Shown here: positions 1-6,562 of the stretch, one piece after another | Position numbering within the stretch: the stretch's first letter is position 1 | Layout: every line of letters begins with the position of its first letter | Assembly (NCBI GenBank): GCA_947589375.1 | Contig: CANQAO010000021.1 | Span: 1 to 13,235 of the forward strand | From: an uncultured Bacilli bacterium | GTDB lineage: Bacteria; Bacillota_I; Bacilli_A; RF39; UBA660 | DNA: 13,235 nt | Direction: 5' to 3' | Position numbers and translations under genes: made by a program | Notes under the pieces: model-generated | Databases searched by the model: none | Told to the model about the DNA's origin: nothing | The model's input: only the letters and a program-made list of their open reading frames with translations

Positions 1-200
1 TCTTTAGTTAATCTTTCTGAATATTCTTTAATAAGTTGGTTTCCGTATTTAGCTCTTTTCTCTCCCCCTTGGGCTTCTATTAAAAGCTTTCCGACTTCAT
101 AATAACTTTCTAAATCATGTTTATTTTTTGAATAATCTTTGACTTGTTTATAGATTTCATTTTTAACTAAAATATCTTTAATGTCTTGATAATAGTTCAA
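1..200 (-). CDS. DUF1016/YhcG-family PDDEXK nuclease, N-terminal part only (runs off left edge)
   Basis: Only the first ~66 codons are in the window; the rest lies beyond position 1. The reading begins (M)NYYQDIKDIL and continues through ESYYEVGKLLIEAQGGEKRAK, the DUF1016 N-terminal region. I chose the TTG at 200 because it aligns exactly with the ATG of the upstream copy (both read NYYQ next) and has AAGGAG about 9 nt upstream. An ATG at 209 is in frame but sits directly against that AAGGAG. The start overlaps the 3' end of the upstream copy by 23 nt, so translation may be coupled. It is 61 of 66 residues identical to the upstream copy after that copy's frameshift is repaired, so this is a recent tandem duplication. 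Family members carry a C-terminal PD-(D/E)XK nuclease fold and often sit near restriction-modification genes. Its role here is inference. Confidence 0.7.
   Translation of the reverse strand, partial: MNYYQDIKDILVKNEIYKQVKDYSKNKHDLESYYEVGKLLIEAQGGEKRAKYGNQLIKEYSERLTK
1..200 (-). repeat. Direct repeat, copy A (5' end of downstream DUF1016 gene)
   Basis: This is the partner of 896-1096. It probably extends past position 1, so the true length of the duplication cannot be seen here. Confidence 0.7.
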
Positions 201-1096
201 TTGAATCATCTCCTTCTAACTGATAAGTAGTCGTAAAAATTCTTTCATCGCTGACATATTCTAAAACTAATTTGTTTTCTTTTTTACATAAGATAATGCC
301 TATAGTCTTATCATGAAACACTTTTTTAATATGTTTGTCGGTATAATTCATATATTCTTTAATTTGAGCAGTATGTTCTCTTTTAAATTCATTTATTTTA
401 ACTTCTAAAACTATAAAAGAATTATAATTATAATTAAAAAGTAAAAAATCAATACGATGATAAGTGGGTCCTATTTTTATTTTTACTTCATGACCGGCAT
501 AAGTAAATCCCACACCTAATTCTTTTAAAAAATTATCCATATCCTCTAAGATTAATTGATGAAGAGCATATTCCGTTAATTTTTCTGGAATATTTTTGGT
601 TTTAATAATCACGGGGTTTTTGATTAAAGTATTTATTTTAGGCTCTTTTAACTCTTCTTTATAACCTATTCGTTCATACTCATTACTTTTTATTCTTTCT
701 CTTAATTCTCTTACAGATAAGTTATAACTTTTAACAGCCATCACATAATAATTGAAAATGCATGTACTACTGACTGGTAAAATGTATCGATAATGTGACC
801 AACTTAATTGGTGCCGCAATGCGGCACCTTTTTGAATTATTGAATAAAATTGCCGCATTCTTTTTAATGATGAAACTGTATAACCTTGACCAAGTTCTTT
901 AGTTAATTTCTCTGAATATTCCTTAATAAGTTTGTTGCCATATTTAGCTCGCTTTTCTCACGCCTAAAGCTTCGATTAAGAGTTTACCTACTTCATAATA
1001 ACTTTCTAAATCATGTTTGTTTTTTGAATAATCTTTAACTTGTTTATAAATTTCATTCTTTATTAATATATCTTTAATATTTTGATAATAATTCAT
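178..1096 (-). pseudogene. DUF1016/YhcG-family PDDEXK nuclease, interrupted by a 1-nt frameshift
   Basis: The natural start is ATG at 1094-1096, preceded by AGGAGG about 8 nt upstream, and the frame runs to the TAA at 178. One extra base near 960 (the A in CTCACGCC on the plus strand) breaks the frame, and the shifted reading stops at 944-946. Removing that base restores GGEKRAKYG exactly as in the neighbouring copy. Downstream of the shift the frame is open: WSHYRYILPV and LSVRELRERI are the DUF1016 N-terminal signature. The nuclease core follows, with IDFLLF, then LEVK (the D-x(n)-ExK motif), then EHTAQIKEYMNY. An internal ATG at 858 could start a 226-residue product with the whole nuclease domain, but only a weak AAAAAGA precedes it. 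This is probably a decaying gene; a sequencing error or a programmed shift are the alternatives. Confidence 0.75.
896..1096 (-). repeat. Direct repeat, copy B (5' end of upstream DUF1016 gene)
   Basis: These 201 nt align with 1-200 with one extra base here, which is the frameshift base near 960, plus scattered substitutions that are mostly synonymous or conservative. The repeat starts at the start codons and continues left out of the window for the other copy. It reflects tandem duplication of a whole gene and not a mobile-element repeat. Confidence 0.75.
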
Positions 1097-1168
1097 ATGA
1101 AAAATCCTCCTTTATAGTAATATACCCTATAGAAAGGCCTAATTCCTTCTTTTTTTCGTAAATTTTTT

Positions 1169-1196
1169 CAAAAAAAAACGACCTTTTAAGTCGTTT
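1169..1196 (-). terminator. Rho-independent terminator of the parA-abgT operon
   Basis: On the minus strand AAACGACTT, a 3-nt loop AAA and AGGTCGTTT form a 9-bp stem (one G-U pair) at 1176-1196, followed by an unbroken run of T. The abgT stop codon overlaps the first bases of the stem. Confidence 0.85.
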
Positions 1197-2703
1197 ACAT
1201 CGTTGGATTGGTACCTGGACCGATTGGAATACCTATAATAAACCAACCAATTAAAATTAAAGCCCAAACAACCATACAAAGTAAGATGGTTGGTAATAAC
1301 ATTTTTAAAGTTCCAAAAACTGTAATTTTAACACTCTCTTTACTATTGTATTTTTCTAAGAATGCCAACATAACAATAAAGTATATAAAGAAAGGGGTAA
1401 GTCCTTTACCAACACTATCGGCGGCTTTAAAGATAAATTGTGTAAAATCGGGAGTGATATTAGCTTTCATAAATAAAGGGACGATAATTGGTGAAGCCAT
1501 AGTCCATTTAGTAACCGAATCAGGAATTAATATCGTCATAACAATAAAGATAAGGAACATAATTAGAATAAGTGGTAGACCCGTAAATTCTAAATTACTC
1601 ATAAAGGAAATAAGCCATGATCCGACAACTTCACCGATATTGGTAAATTCTAAAATACTGACTAATAATGAAGCAAAAAACATCAAAACGAATATATATC
1701 CTAAATTATCAAATTCTTTTGATAGTCCAACACTAAATTCATTAGTACTAGTAATGTTTTTCGAAATGGCACCATAAATACCTGAACAAACCATTAAAAT
1801 GATTAAGAACATAAATAAGAAGGCATCGTTAAATGGTGCGCCACCGCCTAAAAGCTGGGCGATAAAGTCTTTTTCATCCATATCTAAAAGTAAGCCACTT
1901 AAAGGAAGTCCTGGAATAATCATATAAATAAATGATAACATTAGAACTATAAAGGCAATGGTACTTACAATTAAACCTTTTTTCGAAGTAGTAAAACTAT
2001 CCTCTTCTTTAATTGAGTCTTTAACTTTTGGTCTTAAAAAAGCTTCGATAATAAGCGTACCAATAATAGTTAAAATAATGGTACTACCAATCATAATAAA
2101 GGAATTAGACCACGCATTGAACACATATTCCTTATCCACACTTAATGTAGCGGCTTCTCTAGTAAGTAATCCTAATTGATAATCATCAAAATTAAAGATT
2201 AATCCCGCTCCATAGCCCATCGTAATCCCAATAAAGGCTGTTAAAATACCTAAGACCGAATTACGATTAGTATATTGATAAAAAACGGCCGCGAGAGGAA
2301 GCACGATAATATATCCGCTTTCACCAAAGAAAGACGAAATAATGCCGATAAACAAAGTCATAAATGTAATGACAGCTGGTTTTAATTTTCTAAATGGCAT
2401 AAAGACAGCTTTTAATAAACCACTAGCTTTACCAATAGAAATAGCCATTAAAGAAATAATTAATAAAACTAATGGTTTAAAAGCTTGGAAAGTTTCCACC
2501 GGTGAACTAAAGAAATATTTTAGTCCTTCTAGGGAGAAAATACTTTTAATAGTAGTCATTGATGTTTCTAAACTACCATTAACAATCGTCGTAACTTCTC
2601 CTTCGACTCCTAAAAAGGCCGCGATAGCACTAACGCCCATAATAACTAAAATTAAAATAATAATGGTTATAACTGGACCTAATAATAACTTTTTCTTTTT
2701 CAT
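1195..2703 (-). CDS. AbgT-family transporter
   Basis: This 502-residue polytopic membrane protein has about ten hydrophobic segments. FGESGYIIVLPLAAVF (~126-141) and PDSVTKWTMASPIIVPLFM (~394-412) followed by AADSVGKGLTP (~427-437) match the conserved blocks of the AbgT family. Characterised members are the p-aminobenzoyl-glutamate importer AbgT and the sulfonamide and antimetabolite exporters MtrF and YdaH. W400, D429 and P437 fit the family pattern. The usual Arg three residues before the Asp is Lys426, and the usual Ser three before the Trp is Val397, so this is a divergent member and its substrate cannot be assigned. The start ATG has GAGGAG 7 nt upstream. It begins 3 nt after the DUF951 stop, so it is the last gene of the parA operon. 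A folate-related or peptide-like substrate is a guess. Confidence 0.88.
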   Translation of the reverse strand: MKKKKLLLGPVITIIILILVIMGVSAIAAFLGVEGEVTTIVNGSLETSMTTIKSIFSLEGLKYFFSSPVETFQAFKPLVLLIISLMAISIGKASGLLKAVFMPFRKLKPAVITFMTLFIGIISSFFGESGYIIVLPLAAVFYQYTNRNSVLGILTAFIGITMGYGAGLIFNFDDYQLGLLTREAATLSVDKEYVFNAWSNSFIMIGSTIILTIIGTLIIEAFLRPKVKDSIKEEDSFTTSKKGLIVSTIAFIVLMLSFIYMIIPGLPLSGLLLDMDEKDFIAQLLGGGAPFNDAFLFMFLIILMVCSGIYGAISKNITSTNEFSVGLSKEFDNLGYIFVLMFFASLLVSILEFTNIGEVVGSWLISFMSNLEFTGLPLILIMFLIFIVMTILIPDSVTKWTMASPIIVPLFMKANITPDFTQFIFKAADSVGKGLTPFFIYFIVMLAFLEKYNSKESVKITVFGTLKMLLPTILLCMVVWALILIGWFIIGIPIGPGTNPTM

Positions 2704-2706
2704 ATG

Positions 2707-2889
2707 CTACTCCTCTATAACTTTTTTTAACTTCTTATTAAATTCTACTCTGGGAATCATAATACTGCGGCCACAGCCGAGACATTTGATTTTAATATCC
2801 GCGCCGACTCTAATAATTTCCCATTCATTAGTACCACAAGGATGCTGCTTCTTCATGATAACTTTACTGCCTAACTTATAGTTCACCAT
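2707..2889 (-). CDS. DUF951 family small zinc-ribbon-like protein (YyzM type)
   Basis: This 60-residue protein matches the DUF951 pattern from end to end: NYKLGSKVIMKKQHPCG (~3-19), NEWEI, GADIKIKCLGCGRSIMIPR (~29-47). Cys18, Cys36 and Cys39 could bind a metal, but this is inferred and no function is established. I placed the start at ATG 2889, where family members begin; the frame is open upstream only because it lies inside mscS. A GTG at 2886 is equally possible and is better spaced from the GGAGG. The gene overlaps the 3' end of mscS by 14 nt with its ribosome binding site inside mscS, so translation is probably coupled. DUF951 lies near soj/spo0J in Bacillus relatives as well, so the linkage to parAB is conserved. 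Confidence 0.85.
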   Translation of the reverse strand: MVNYKLGSKVIMKKQHPCGTNEWEIIRVGADIKIKCLGCGRSIMIPRVEFNKKLKKVIEE

Positions 2890-3670
2890 GAACCTCCACT
2901 TTAGGATATGGGATTTCGATATTTTTCTCATCAAAGACGATTTTAATCATTCTATTTACCTCACGTTTAAAAGCAAAGTCTTTTAAAGGTTCACAGTCCG
3001 CTTCAATTCTAAATAACATGGCACTATCAGCAAGCTCTTCAAGGCCAACCATTTGCACATCAGATTTTAAATAAGGGATTTTTTCACTTAAACGTTCACA
3101 TACTTCATGTAAAACTTTTTCTACTTCTTCGACATTGCTTTCATAAGCTACAGCAACATTGATAATACATTTAGCATCATGGGTACTATAATTGATAATA
3201 TCAGTAACATTGCGGTTAGCAATCGTCATTACTTCACCAGAATATGCTCTTACTTTGGTATTTTTCATCCCAAGTTCAATAACCGTACCTCTAAAATTAC
3301 CAATTTTTATGTTGTCACCAACATCATATTCATTATCGACAATAATTGAAAAGCCCGCTAAAAAATCTTTTAAAATATCTTGAAGCGCAAGACCAGCGAT
3401 AACTCCAGCAATTCCTAAGGAAGCCAGTAAAGCCCCAGTATCAACGCCCCAAACACTTAATATAGATAAGACCGCGATAATTAAGATAATATATTTAATG
3501 ATATTTAAAATTAGGTTCATAATAGTTACGGATTTTTTATGAGCACTAAATTTAGACCCCGCTTTAAAAATTTTAATAACTATTTGTTTTATAAGCATAT
3601 AAAACAAAAAAGCAATTACAATAATTAAAACCGGTAATAAGATTTCTTTGGTTAATAACTTTTTTAACAC
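2876..3670 (-). CDS. MscS-family mechanosensitive ion channel
   Basis: This is a small-conductance mechanosensitive channel protein of 264 residues, the compact form of the family. Three hydrophobic helices lie at ~11-32, ~50-73 and ~78-104. The last is the Gly/Ala-rich pore-lining TM3, GALLASLGIAGVIAGLALQD. The beta domain follows, with VGDNIKIGNFRGTVIELGMKNTKVR (~117-141), the MscS middle-domain signature, then a soluble alpha/beta tail. It opens under membrane tension to release solutes on hypo-osmotic shock. The start is GTG at 3668-3670, 4 nt after the parB stop, and its AAGGA lies within the end of parB. An MscS gene between parB and DUF951 is a recurrent arrangement in Bacillota; no functional link to chromosome segregation is known to me. 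Confidence 0.92.
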   Translation of the reverse strand: MLKKLLTKEILLPVLIIVIAFLFYMLIKQIVIKIFKAGSKFSAHKKSVTIMNLILNIIKYIILIIAVLSILSVWGVDTGALLASLGIAGVIAGLALQDILKDFLAGFSIIVDNEYDVGDNIKIGNFRGTVIELGMKNTKVRAYSGEVMTIANRNVTDIINYSTHDAKCIINVAVAYESNVEEVEKVLHEVCERLSEKIPYLKSDVQMVGLEELADSAMLFRIEADCEPLKDFAFKREVNRMIKIVFDEKNIEIPYPKVEVHGEL

Positions 3671-3674
3671 TTTA

Positions 3675-4547
3675 TCATTCCTTTATATTTAAAATTTCTA
3701 AAATTCGATTTAAGTCGGCATTGTTTTCAAAAGATATTTCCATTTTTTTATCTTTGATTTTAACTTTGGTATCTAATTTTTCACAAAGTAAATCTTCGAC
3801 ATATTTATATTCATTTGATTTTTCTCTTTTTTGAACTTGTTTTCTTTTTTTCCCGCTACTAACTTCTTCAACATCACGCACAGTTAAGTTAGTATCAGCT
3901 ATTTTTTTGGCAAGTTTAATAATTTCGTCATTATCTTCAAGTTTACTTAATACTCTAGCATGACCCATAGTGATTTTTTTCTCTTCGATTAGTTTTTGTA
4001 CGGAATCAGGTAATCTAAGTAACCCGATAATATTCGTGATATGGCTACGACTTTTACTCACTCTTTTAGCTAGTTCATCTTGTGTGATATTTAAATGTTC
4101 AAGTAAACCTTTATAAGCTCTAGCTTCTTCTAAAGCATTTAAATCTTCACGTTGTAAATTTTCAAGTAAGGCAATTTCAGCCATTTCTTCATCACTGATT
4201 TGTCTAACAATCGCTGGAATCGTTTTTTTGCCAGCTAGTTTGCTTGCACGAACTCTTCTTTCACCAGTAATAATTTCATAACCTTTAATGCTTTTTTTGG
4301 CAATAATTGGTTGAAAGACCCCATGTTTTTCGATGGAAGCGGCTAATTCTTGTAACGCTTCTTCATCGAAAACTTCTCGTGGTTGATAAGGATTAGGTCT
4401 TAATTCAGCTAAATTTAATTCGGTAACTTCTTCAGCATTGGTTTCTTCATAGATGCGTCTTTCAAAGTCACTGACATTAGCATTTAAATTATCTAAATCA
4501 AAGAGTTGTTCAAGACCTTTACCTAAAGCTCTTTTTTTATTTTCCAT
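3675..4547 (-). CDS. parB: Chromosome-partitioning protein ParB (Spo0J)
   Basis: This 290-residue centromere-binding CTPase loads at parS sites, spreads along DNA and stimulates ParA. The start ALGKGLEQLF is the ParA-interacting N-terminus of Spo0J proteins. PNPYQPR (~51-57), GERRVRA (~95-101) and ENLQREDLN (~129-137) are the CTP-binding boxes. A helix-turn-helix (~154-178, TQDELAKRVSKSRSHITNI) gives parS specificity, and the C-terminal ~50 residues would form the dimerisation domain. I chose ATG 4547, with GAGGTG about 10 nt upstream, over the in-frame TTG at 4556, because it gives the usual short N-terminus. It overlaps the parA end by 11 nt. The HTH region resembles Noc as well, but the coupling to parA argues for ParB. 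No perfect parS copy is visible in the window. Confidence 0.95.
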   Translation of the reverse strand: MENKKRALGKGLEQLFDLDNLNANVSDFERRIYEETNAEEVTELNLAELRPNPYQPREVFDEEALQELAASIEKHGVFQPIIAKKSIKGYEIITGERRVRASKLAGKKTIPAIVRQISDEEMAEIALLENLQREDLNALEEARAYKGLLEHLNITQDELAKRVSKSRSHITNIIGLLRLPDSVQKLIEEKKITMGHARVLSKLEDNDEIIKLAKKIADTNLTVRDVEEVSSGKKRKQVQKREKSNEYKYVEDLLCEKLDTKVKIKDKKMEISFENNADLNRILEILNIKE

Positions 4548-5322
4548 TACGTTCAATCACCTCTTTTGCTAGATTGATATATGCTTCAGCGCCCCGGCTT
4601 TTAGGATCGTAAGCGATTATTGGTTTTCCATGACTTGGAGCTTCGGAAAGCCTAACTAGTCTTGGAATAATAGTATCGTAAACTCTTTCTTTAAAATAAC
4701 TTTTAATATCTTGAACTACTTCTAACCCTAAATTAGTTCTATTATCGAGCATAGTTAGCAAAACGCCTTCGATATCTAAAGTGGGATTTAAAGTTTTTTG
4801 CGCCAGCATAATTGAATTTAAAAGTTGCATAATACCTTCTAAAGCAAAGAATTCACATTGCACCGGAATAATCACTGAATCAGCCGCGGTTAAAGCATTG
4901 GTAGTTAAAATTCCAAGTGAAGGCGGACAATCGATTAAAATGTAATCGAATGTTTCTTTAGCAATATCTAAATGTTTTTTAAGTTGTGTGTTTTTCGCAA
5001 AGCCTTTATCAATACGGCTTAGTTCCATAAGCTCAATATCAGCTCCAGCTAAACTAATAGTTGCTGGAACGACATATAAATTACGGAAACGGCTCTTTAA
5101 TATAACATCACCGATTCTAGCTTTACCAATAAGTAAATCATAAATACTTTTTTTGATGTCCCCTTTTTCAATCCCAAGACCTGTTGTACTATTGCCCTGG
5201 GGATCTAAATCTATTAATAAAACTCGTTTGCCAAGCATTCCTAAAGATGCGGATAAATTAATACTTGTAGTAGTTTTTCCAACGCCACCTTTTTGATTGA
5301 CTAAAGCAATTATTTTTCCCAT
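4537..5322 (-). CDS. parA: Chromosome-partitioning ATPase ParA (Soj)
   Basis: This 261-residue deviant Walker A ATPase works with ParB in origin segregation and, as Soj, controls DnaA in Bacillus. The motifs are complete: NQKGGVGKTTTS (~9-20), LLIDLDPQGN (~35-44) and ILIDCPPSLG (~128-137). The start is ambiguous. ATG 5322 gives the family-typical MGKIIALVNQKGG and has GGTGG 5 nt upstream, while ATG 5334 adds four residues (MVVE) with no good ribosome binding site. It is the first gene of the five-gene operon and overlaps parB. No N-terminal DNA-binding extension is present, so it is the chromosomal Soj type and not a plasmid type Ia ParA. Confidence 0.95.
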   Translation of the reverse strand: MGKIIALVNQKGGVGKTTTSINLSASLGMLGKRVLLIDLDPQGNSTTGLGIEKGDIKKSIYDLLIGKARIGDVILKSRFRNLYVVPATISLAGADIELMELSRIDKGFAKNTQLKKHLDIAKETFDYILIDCPPSLGILTTNALTAADSVIIPVQCEFFALEGIMQLLNSIMLAQKTLNPTLDIEGVLLTMLDNRTNLGLEVVQDIKSYFKERVYDTIIPRLVRLSEAPSHGKPIIAYDPKSRGAEAYINLAKEVIERNGK

Positions 5323-5358
5323 TTCTACCACCATTTTCTTTTATTTGTCGTTAATTTT

Positions 5359-5387
5359 ATTTTATCATATTATGCGTGATAAATCTA
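5359..5387 (-). promoter_or_regulatory. Candidate promoter of the parA operon
   Basis: On the minus strand TAGATT and TAAAAT are separated by 17 nt, and the -10 is preceded by TGA, giving an extended -10 (TGnTAAAAT). The predicted transcript would start near 5352 with a leader of ~30 nt. The -35 is weak, so the assignment rests mainly on the -10 and its position. Confidence 0.45.
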
Positions 5388-5399
5388 TGCTTTTCGAAA

Positions 5400-5726
5400 T
5401 TATTTATTTTTTAATTTCATCATTTTATCATACTCTTGATATAAATATTGAACACCATTTTCTAAGAAAAAATAATGCCTCACATAACAAATTAAAAAGA
5501 TCAGTAAAATTAAAATGACTAAAGCAAATAAAGGCATTTGTTTTGTAATAAAAATTGAAAGCAAAATAAATACCGCATAAAACAAGGTAACTAGTAAATG
5601 AATAAGTCTTTCATGTTGAAAAAATTTTATTTTAGTTAAATGATTTTGAATGTCTTTGTCAGTTATTTTGCCTTTTTCGATAAATTTATCAGTTTCTTCG
5701 ATATAATTTTTTAAATATTCCCTCAT
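5400..5726 (-). CDS. Small two-helix membrane protein of unknown function
   Basis: It encodes 108 residues: a charged N-terminal helix (~1-38), two hydrophobic helices (~41-61 and ~65-84), and a C-terminal amphipathic tail with FLENGVQYLYQEYDKMMK. I have an impression of similar uncharacterised proteins in Clostridia-like genomes, recognisable by QHERLIHLLVT and HYFFLENGVQ, but I cannot name a family or function. ATG 5726 has GGTGAT 5 nt upstream, and a good promoter (TTGTTT-17-TATAAT) lies at 5742-5770. Both termini should be cytoplasmic if the two helices form a hairpin. It is divergently transcribed from the nitroreductase, and the shared palindrome suggests possible common control. Confidence 0.8.
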   Translation of the reverse strand: MREYLKNYIEETDKFIEKGKITDKDIQNHLTKIKFFQHERLIHLLVTLFYAVFILLSIFITKQMPLFALVILILLIFLICYVRHYFFLENGVQYLYQEYDKMMKLKNK

Positions 5727-5741
5727 TTTATCACCATAATA

Positions 5742-5770
5742 ATTATAGTACTTTACACTTCAAAAAACAA
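5742..5770 (-). promoter_or_regulatory. Promoter of the 108-residue membrane protein gene
   Basis: On the minus strand TTGTTT (5765-5770) and TATAAT (5742-5747) have exactly 17 nt between them. This is a sigma-A type promoter about 16 nt from the start codon. Confidence 0.65.
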
Positions 5771-5779
5771 TAATATTGT
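5767..5779. promoter_or_regulatory. Perfect 13-bp palindrome between divergent promoters (candidate operator)
   Basis: ACAATAATATTGT is a perfect 6-1-6 inverted repeat. It overlaps the outer ends of both -35 boxes, so a dimeric regulator bound here could affect both genes. No regulator gene lies next to it, and AT-rich palindromes can arise by chance. Confidence 0.4.
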
Positions 5780-5804
5780 CTTTTGTTTTTGCACGCGTTA
5801 TAAT
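5776..5804 (+). promoter_or_regulatory. Promoter of the nitroreductase gene
   Basis: TTGTCT (5776-5781), a 17-nt spacer and a perfect TATAAT (5799-5804) lie about 25 nt upstream of the chosen start codon. Confidence 0.75.
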
Positions 5805-5829
5805 TATTAATATAGAAATGGGTGATAAA

Positions 5830-6336
5830 ATGGAAACATTAGAAGCAATTAAAAAAAGAGTTTCGACTAGGAAATTCTTAAAAAAACAAATTACAGAAAA
5901 AGATTTAAAAATTATTTTAGAAGCTGGTAAACAAGCCCCAATAGCTTATAATAAATATGATGATTTAGTAATAACTGTCGTTCAAGATAAAGATACTTTA
6001 AAGGAAATCGATAGGTTATGTGACGAATATTACGGAGCTGATACGATGATTTTCTTTAATGCCCCAACTTTAATTTTTGTATCATCAAAAAAAGCTAAAT
6101 ATGATCAAGAATATGAAAACGTTGCCTGTGTGATGGAAAATATGGCTTTAGCAGCTACAGACATTGGCGTTGGTAATGTTTATTTAAAAGGTATGACTCT
6201 ACATATTGAAGAAAAGACTTTATCAAAACTTTTAAAACTTGAAGAAGGCGTAAGAGCCATTGCGGCTTTAGGTGTCGGTTACCCTGATGGCGAAACGATT
6301 CCTAAAGTTCATAATATGAAAATTGAAAGAATATAA
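5830..6336 (+). CDS. Nitroreductase-family protein (FMN-dependent)
   Basis: This 168-residue flavoprotein belongs to the nitroreductase superfamily, which uses NAD(P)H to reduce nitro compounds, quinones or related substrates. METLEAIKKRVSTRKF (~1-16) holds the Arg10/Ser12/Arg14 FMN-phosphate site, LEAGKQAPIAYNKY (~30-43) the usual second contact, and ALGVGYPDGE (~146-155) the C-terminal FMN-binding loop. ATG 5830 has GGGTGAT just upstream; the frame is open further upstream, but the TATAAT promoter lies inside that extension and rules it out. At 168 residues it is a short member of the family; the physiological substrate cannot be read from sequence. A truncated second copy of its 3' end lies at 7828-7971. 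Confidence 0.9.
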   Translation: METLEAIKKRVSTRKFLKKQITEKDLKIILEAGKQAPIAYNKYDDLVITVVQDKDTLKEIDRLCDEYYGADTMIFFNAPTLIFVSSKKAKYDQEYENVACVMENMALAATDIGVGNVYLKGMTLHIEEKTLSKLLKLEEGVRAIAALGVGYPDGETIPKVHNMKIERI

Positions 6337-6350
6337 CAATATTCTTTTTT
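6326..6350 (+). terminator. Intrinsic terminator overlapping the nitroreductase stop codon
   Basis: AAAGAATAT, loop AACA and ATATTCTTT form a perfect 9-bp stem followed by TTT. The TAA stop sits at the stem-loop junction. The stem is AT-rich, so it may be weak. The same element recurs identically at 7961-7986. Confidence 0.65.
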
Positions 6351-6526
6351 AGTAGAAAAACAAAATCATAATCTAGTTTTAAACTATTTAAAATGCTTTC
6401 TAAAGTATTTTTTTCATGGATTCCATCACTATTTCATATTTATCAACTTATTATAATATATTTAAAAATATAGAAAAAAATAATTAAATGATTTTATTAT
6501 ATTTTATATAAAATTTTGGAATTTTA

Positions 6527-6535
6527 TGATACAAT
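6527..6535 (+). promoter_or_regulatory. Extended -10 promoter of the coiled-coil membrane protein gene
   Basis: TGATACAAT is an extended -10 element (TGnTACAAT). The -35 region 17 nt upstream, TATAAA, is poor. The predicted start near 6542 leaves a very short leader before the AAAGGAG at 6546-6552. The preceding 6351-6526 is very AT-rich; it holds two weak hairpins (around 6375-6387 and 6390-6413) and no credible gene. Confidence 0.5.
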
Positions 6536-6562
6536 ATTAATCACGAAAGGAGATTGATTTTT

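Noticed and set aside
1208..2881. Plus-strand open frames across the transporter region
   Set aside because: They are the antisense of the abgT gene, have no ribosome binding sites and reflect its hydrophobic codon pattern.
5365..5385. Partial palindrome resembling half of a parS site upstream of parA
   Set aside because: Only a few positions agree with TGTTTCACGTGAAACA and the second arm does not match; it is better read as part of the parA promoter region.
6360..6545. AT-rich stretch as a replication origin or DnaA-box cluster
   Set aside because: No TTATCCACA-like boxes are seen; the low GC is explained by an intergenic promoter region.
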